The notes under the pieces were generated by a model. The model worked only from the letters and a program-made list of their open reading frames with translations, did not search any database and was not told the origin of the DNA. DNA of 64,000 nucleotides from Mesorhizobium loti CJ3sym (GTDB lineage: Bacteria > Pseudomonadota > Alphaproteobacteria > Rhizobiales > Rhizobiaceae), in the NCBI RefSeq assembly GCF_000472785.1, contig NZ_AXAL01000022.1, positions 38,590-102,589 on the forward strand, written 5' to 3'. The translations under genes were made by a program, and so were the position numbers. This document shows, piece by piece, positions 60,093-64,000 of the stretch (positions within the stretch are counted from its first letter, which is position 1; each line of letters begins with the position of its first letter).

Positions 60093-60673
60093 TGAACATC
60101 CTCGTCCTCTACGCGCATCCGGTCGAGACCAGCTTCAATGCCGGCCTGCACCGGTTGATCGTCGAGCGGCTGACGGCGGCGGGCCATAGTGTCGATGACT
60201 GCGACCTCTATGCCGAGGATTTTGACCCCAGACTGACGCGCCAGGAGAGGCTGGACTATCACAACCCGCGCGGCGCCGCCGATCCCGCGGCACCGCATGT
60301 CGAGCGCCTATTGCGGGCCGATGCGCTGGTGCTTTCCTATCCGGTCTGGAACTACGGCTTCCCGGCGATCCTGAAAGGTTTCTTCGATCGCGTCTTCCTG
60401 CCTGGCGTCTCGTTCAAGCTGGTCGATGGCAAGGTGCAGCCGTCGCTCCACAACATCAGGAAGGTCGCGGCGGTCACCACCTATGGCGGCAGCCGGTTCC
60501 GCGCCATCGTGATGGGCGATCCGCCGCGCAAACTGATCAAGCGCATGCTGCGCGCCACGGTAAAGCCGGGCGCACCGGTGACCTATCTCGCGCACTACGC
60601 GATGAACCTGTCGACCGACCAAACACGGAAAGCCTTCATGTCGAAGGTTGCTGCGAGCATGGATGTGTTCTGA
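60092..60673 (+). CDS. NAD(P)H:quinone/flavin oxidoreductase, flavodoxin-like fold
   Basis: The 193-residue protein of the flavodoxin-2/Mda66 group has NILVLYAHPVETSFNAGLHR, then ALVLSYPVWNYGFPAILKGF, FDRVFLPGVSFKL and VAAVTTYGGSRFRAIVMG. These are FMN or FAD binding and quinone or flavin reducing proteins. The start shares a base with the FAD oxidase stop codon (TGATG). It has a similar paralogue immediately downstream, so one may be specialised. Confidence 0.86.
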   Translation: MNILVLYAHPVETSFNAGLHRLIVERLTAAGHSVDDCDLYAEDFDPRLTRQERLDYHNPRGAADPAAPHVERLLRADALVLSYPVWNYGFPAILKGFFDRVFLPGVSFKLVDGKVQPSLHNIRKVAAVTTYGGSRFRAIVMGDPPRKLIKRMLRATVKPGAPVTYLAHYAMNLSTDQTRKAFMSKVAASMDVF

Positions 60674-61260
60674 TGCGGGTTCTCGTGGTCTATTGCCATC
60701 CCGTGCCCGAAAGCTTCTGCGCGTCGATCCGCGACACCGCCATGGAGGTTCTGAAGGCGAGGGGCTGGCAGGTGCGGCTGCTCGACCTCTATGCCGAGAA
60801 ATTCGATCCGGTGATGGGCTGCGAGGAACGGCGCAGCTACAATGACCAGGCGCCGGAGGACCCAGCGCTAAAGCCGCATTTCGAACTGCTCGCTTGGGCC
60901 GAGGCGATCCTGTTCGTCTATCCGACCTGGTGGTACGGGCTGCCGGCGATGCTGAAGGGCTGGCTCGATAGGGTGTGGGCCACCGATGTCGCCTTCAAGC
61001 TGCCTGTCGGCAAGGGGCGGATCAAGTCGCTGATGACGCATGTCACCAAGGTCGGTGTCATCACAACTTGCGGCGCGCCGACCTGGTGGAGCGTCGTCGT
61101 CGGCCAGCCCGGACGCAAGACCTTGCTGCGCGGCATGCGGGCGCTATGCGCGACGCGCTGCAGGACGTTCTTCCTGGCGCATTATCTGATGGATGCCTCG
61201 ACGCCAAAGACGAGGACGGCGTTTTTGGCGAAGGTGCGGGTGAAGCTGGAAAGGTTTTAG
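60673..61260 (+). CDS. second flavodoxin-fold NAD(P)H oxidoreductase
   Basis: The 195-residue paralogue of the preceding protein has VLVVYCHPVPESFCASIRDT, AILFVYPTWWYGLPAMLKGW, LDRVWATDVAFKLP and VGVITTCGAPTWWSVVVGQP. It keeps the flavin-binding layout. The start overlaps the previous stop codon as TGATG, so it ends a chain of seven linked genes. The paired copies suggest a heterodimer or two different electron donors; neither can be proven here. Confidence 0.86.
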   Translation: MRVLVVYCHPVPESFCASIRDTAMEVLKARGWQVRLLDLYAEKFDPVMGCEERRSYNDQAPEDPALKPHFELLAWAEAILFVYPTWWYGLPAMLKGWLDRVWATDVAFKLPVGKGRIKSLMTHVTKVGVITTCGAPTWWSVVVGQPGRKTLLRGMRALCATRCRTFFLAHYLMDASTPKTRTAFLAKVRVKLERF

Positions 61261-61263
61261 CTT

Positions 61264-61444
61264 CTTCGCCCCGTTTACGGGGGAGGTGAGGAATGGTTCG
61301 CGCAGCGAACGAAAAAGCCAATTGCTTGGCTTTTCGAATGACGAACGGCGGCAGGCAGATGAGGCGCAGCGCGAACTTTCGAATGCTAGCGCCGCCCCCC
61401 ATCCGGCCCTATCGGGCCACTTTCTCCCTGTGAACGGGGCGAAG
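61264..61444. repeat. palindromic intergenic element
   Basis: CTTCGCCCCGTTTACGGGGG near 61264 is matched by the inverted copy CTCCCTGTGAACGGGGCGAA near 61424. The spacer of about 140 bases contains a further small hairpin (GTTCGC ... GCGAAC). This fills the gap between two converging operons and may serve as a two-way terminator. It is a form of element I recall from Mesorhizobium. Confidence 0.65.
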
Positions 61445-61451
61445 GAGGACA

Positions 61452-63899
61452 CTACATCTTCACCCGCTCCGCCTTCGGATCATACATCGGCTTCAGCGAC
61501 GCCTCCGCCGCGAAACGCTCGCCGGCGATTTCGATCTCGTAGGACGAGGCCAGCACATCCGCCTCGCTTTCTCCCTGGCACGGCACATAACCCAGCCCAA
61601 TCGCGCCGCCGAGGTGATGGCCGTAATTGCCTGATGTGATCGGGCCGACGATCTTGCCGTCGCGCAGGATTGCTTCGTTGTGGAAGAGCAGCGGCTGCGG
61701 GTCTTTCAGGCGAAACTGCACGAGCCGGCGTGACAGGCCGACTTCCTTCTTCTTCAGCACGGCATTGCGGCCGATGAACTCGCCCTTGGCAGTTTTGACC
61801 GCAAAGCCGAGGCCGGCCTCCAGCACATTGTCCTCGTCGGTGATGTCATGGCCGAAATGGCGAAAGGCCTTTTCGATGCGGCAGGAATCGAGCGTATGCA
61901 GGCCACAGAGTTTCAAGCCGACATCGGCGCCTGCCTCGTCGATCGCCTCGAAGACATGGGCGGCCTGGTCCGTTGAGACGTAAAGCTCCCAGCCGAGTTC
62001 GCCGACATAGGTGACGCGGTGGGCGCGGGCCAGCCCCATGCCGATCTCGATCTCCTGGAACGTGCCGAACGGGTTGTTCTCGTTGGAGAAATCGTTGGGG
62101 CTGACCTTCTGGATCAGTTTTCGCGCATCCGGGCCCATCAGGCACAGCACGCTTTCGGCTGCCGTGACATCGGTGACGACGACGAATTCGTCGCCGACGT
62201 GCCGGCGCACCCAGGCCAGATCGCGCTGCAGAGTGGCACCCGGCACGACGAGGAAGTAGGCCGTATCCGAGAGCCTGGACACGGTGAGGTCGCTCTCGAT
62301 GCCGCCGCGCTGGTTGAGCATCTGCGTGTAGACGATCTTGCCGGGCGCCACATCCATGTCGTTGGCGCAGAGTTTTTGCAAGAAGGCACAGGCGTCGCGG
62401 CCCTCGACACGGATCTTGCCAAACGAGGTCATATCGAACAGGCCGACCTTGTTACGGACGGCCAGGTGCTCCTCGCGCTGGTTGTCGAACCAGTTCTGCC
62501 GCTTCCAGGAATAGCGGTATTCGCGCTCCTGTCCCTCGCGGGCGAACCAGTTGGCGCGCTCCCAGCCGGCGACCTCGCCGAACACGGCGCCGCGCGCCTT
62601 CAGATGCTCGTGCAGCGGCGAGCGCCTGACATTCCTCGACGTTGCCATCTGGCGATAGGGGAAATGATCGGCATAGAGCAGGCCGAGCGTTTCGGAGACG
62701 CGTTCCTTGAGATAGCGGCGGTTCTTCTGGAACGGCTGGGCGCGGCGGATGTCGACTTCCCAGAGATCGAAGGGCGCTTCGCCGTCGTTGATCCATTGTG
62801 CCAGCGCCATGCCGGCGCCGCCGGAGGAGACGATGCCGATCGAATTGTAGCCGGTCGCCATCCAGTAGCCCCGGAGTTCCGGCGCCTCGCCGAGATAGTA
62901 GCGATCGTCCGGGGTAAAACTCTCGGGGCCGTTGAAGAAGGTGTGGATGCCGGCGGTGGCCAGCATCGGCATGCGGTTGACGCCCATTTCGAGGATAGGC
63001 TCGAAATGGTCCATGTCCTCGGGCAATTGGTCGAAGCAGAAATCCTCGCGGATGCCGTCCATGCCCCAGGGCTTGGCCACCGGCTCGAAGGCGCCGAGCA
63101 TCATCTTGCCGGCGTCTTCCTTGTAGTAGGCACACTCGTCCGGCACGCGCAGCACCGGCAACCGGCCGAGGCCAGCGATCGGTTCGGTGACGAGATAGAA
63201 ATGCTCGCAGGCATGCAGCGGAATTGTGACGCCGTTCTGAGCGCCGAGTTCACGCGCCCACATGCCGGCACAGTTGACGACGATGTCGGCTTCGATGGTG
63301 CCTTGCTCTTCGCCTTGCGCCCAGGACACGCCGGTGACGCGGCCGGCTTTGGTGTGAACCTTGGTGACCTTCACATTCTCGACGATGGTGGCGCCGCGCT
63401 GGCGCGCACCCTTGGCCAAGGCCATGGCAATGTTGGCCGGATCGCACTGGCCGTCGAGCGGCAGGTGCACGGCACCGACGACGTCGGACACGTTGAGATG
63501 CGGGTACATCTGTTTGACTTCGTTGGGTGAAATCTCGCGCACGTCGACATCGAAGGCGCGCGCCAACGACGCCTGCCGGTAGATTTCGTGCTTGCGCTCC
63601 TCGGTCAACGCCACCGTGATCGAGCCGACCTGGCGCATGCCGGTACCGACTTCGGTCTCGGCTTCCAGCTTGACGTAGAGGTCGGCCGAATATTTCGCCA
63701 GCCGCGTCATGTTCTGCGAGCCGCGCAGCTGGCCGATCAGGCCGGCGGCGTGCCACGTCGTGCCCGAGGTCAGCTGCTTGCGTTCCAAAAGCACGATGTC
63801 GGTCCAGCCGAGCTTGGCCAAGTGATAGGCGACCGAACAGCCGGAAACGCCGCCGCCGATGATGACGGCGCGGGCCTTGGTGGGGATGGTCTTGGTCAT
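61452..63899 (-). CDS. dimethylglycine/sarcosine dehydrogenase-like FAD oxidoreductase
   Basis: The 815-residue protein has a DAO-type FAD domain (VIIGGGVSGCSVAYHLAKLG, then QLTSGTTWHAAGLIGQLR, the histidine region used for covalent flavin in DMGDH). An FAO_M linker follows, then a GCV_T tetrahydrofolate domain at the C-terminus (EVGLSRRLVQFRLKDPQPLL, then PITSGNYGHHLGGAIGLGYV). It oxidatively demethylates dimethylglycine or sarcosine and hands C1 to folate. It overlaps the next minus-strand gene by four bases. With the Rieske oxygenase and serine-cycle genes it suggests betaine-type N-methyl use. Confidence 0.9.
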   Translation of the reverse strand: MTKTIPTKARAVIIGGGVSGCSVAYHLAKLGWTDIVLLERKQLTSGTTWHAAGLIGQLRGSQNMTRLAKYSADLYVKLEAETEVGTGMRQVGSITVALTEERKHEIYRQASLARAFDVDVREISPNEVKQMYPHLNVSDVVGAVHLPLDGQCDPANIAMALAKGARQRGATIVENVKVTKVHTKAGRVTGVSWAQGEEQGTIEADIVVNCAGMWARELGAQNGVTIPLHACEHFYLVTEPIAGLGRLPVLRVPDECAYYKEDAGKMMLGAFEPVAKPWGMDGIREDFCFDQLPEDMDHFEPILEMGVNRMPMLATAGIHTFFNGPESFTPDDRYYLGEAPELRGYWMATGYNSIGIVSSGGAGMALAQWINDGEAPFDLWEVDIRRAQPFQKNRRYLKERVSETLGLLYADHFPYRQMATSRNVRRSPLHEHLKARGAVFGEVAGWERANWFAREGQEREYRYSWKRQNWFDNQREEHLAVRNKVGLFDMTSFGKIRVEGRDACAFLQKLCANDMDVAPGKIVYTQMLNQRGGIESDLTVSRLSDTAYFLVVPGATLQRDLAWVRRHVGDEFVVVTDVTAAESVLCLMGPDARKLIQKVSPNDFSNENNPFGTFQEIEIGMGLARAHRVTYVGELGWELYVSTDQAAHVFEAIDEAGADVGLKLCGLHTLDSCRIEKAFRHFGHDITDEDNVLEAGLGFAVKTAKGEFIGRNAVLKKKEVGLSRRLVQFRLKDPQPLLFHNEAILRDGKIVGPITSGNYGHHLGGAIGLGYVPCQGESEADVLASSYEIEIAGERFAAEASLKPMYDPKAERVKM

Positions 63900-64000
63900 G
63901 CGGCCTCGCGGCGATAGCTGGAAGCAAAACGGCGCAGCCGAAGTGCGGCTTCTTGGAGAATCGGCTCCGGCTGACAGAGGCTGATCCGGATGTGGCCGGC
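63896..64000 (-). CDS. aminotransferase class I, C-terminal fragment (cut by window edge)
   Basis: A minus-strand frame entering from the window end finishes at a TGA at 63896-63898 and gives 34 residues (GHIRISLCQPEPILQEAAL, then RLRRFA). GHIRISLCQP matches the C-terminal substrate-arginine segment of class I aminotransferases. The stop codon overlaps the start of the dimethylglycine dehydrogenase-like gene (ATGA), so the two are an operon with this gene first. Confidence 0.65.
   Translation of the reverse strand, partial: AGHIRISLCQPEPILQEAALRLRRFASSYRREAA

Noticed and set aside
62019..63530. A 503-codon plus-strand frame opposite the dimethylglycine dehydrogenase-like gene.
   Set aside because: Composition is typical of an antisense shadow, and the minus-strand gene is unmistakable.
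1..64000. CRISPR arrays, rRNA genes and intact insertion sequences.
   Set aside because: No regularly spaced repeats, rRNA sequence or transposase with terminal repeats was seen.

Overview
The window looks like a chromosomal segment of an alphaproteobacterium of the Rhizobiales, most likely Mesorhizobium or a close relative. The reasons are high GC, the protein families present, a cobalamin gene set of rhizobial type, a serine-cycle block of sgaA, mcl, mtkA and mtkB, and palindromic intergenic repeats of a kind common in that genus. This is inference from reading the sequence; no search was run.

Layout. 0-1.2 kb: the tail of an alpha/beta hydrolase, a diverged repeat and a small excisionase-like HTH gene. 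1.3-3.8 kb: arginase and ornithine cyclodeaminase, divergent from an Lrp/AsnC regulator. 4.2-13.2 kb: an N-carbamoyl-amino-acid hydrolase, a RidA protein, an aminotransferase with a second ornithine cyclodeaminase-family gene, a polar amino acid ABC importer without its ATPase, a class V aminotransferase, a LysR regulator and a damaged VOC gene. 14.0-29.4 kb: a large catabolic locus around a LacI-type regulator. One side encodes an amidase, class III aminotransferase, FMN 2-hydroxyacid dehydrogenase, RidA and an FAH-family hydrolase. The other side encodes a PLP decarboxylase and a spermidine/putrescine-type ABC importer followed by an M24 peptidase, hydroxypyruvate isomerase and tartronate semialdehyde reductase. 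Three copies of an 18-bp palindrome (two perfect and identical, one with two mismatches) lie in its three control regions. This is the best candidate for an undescribed system.

29.4-30.5 kb is a gene-free stretch with the second copy of the diverged repeat. 30.5-35.9 kb: a MipA-type outer membrane protein translationally coupled to a two-component system, a decayed tRNA-Leu copy, and a divergent AraC regulator and secreted alpha/beta hydrolase pair. 36.0-41.1 kb: serine-cycle genes (serine-glyoxylate aminotransferase, malyl-CoA lyase, malate thiokinase) next to a LuxR-type regulator whose receiver domain lacks its phosphorylation site. 41.5-47.5 kb: MgtE, a MerR regulator with a LiuR-like site, two membrane proteins, an MFS transporter and a Rieske oxygenase. 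47.7-52.9 kb: a cobalamin riboswitch, cobalt uptake (cbtB, cbtA) and cobalamin genes cobU, cobO, cbiB and cobC, plus a small phosphatase. 53.2-61.3 kb: a creatininase-family protein and RidA, then a tight seven-gene operon of an NMT1-type ABC importer, cytosine deaminase-like hydrolase, FAD-linked oxidase and two flavodoxin-fold reductases. 61.5-64.0 kb: a dimethylglycine/sarcosine dehydrogenase-like enzyme overlapping the end of an aminotransferase.

Together these genes describe a soil or rhizosphere organism that scavenges nitrogenous compounds and feeds C1, glyoxylate and hydroxypyruvate units into central metabolism. Cobalt import and cobalamin synthesis are controlled by B12.
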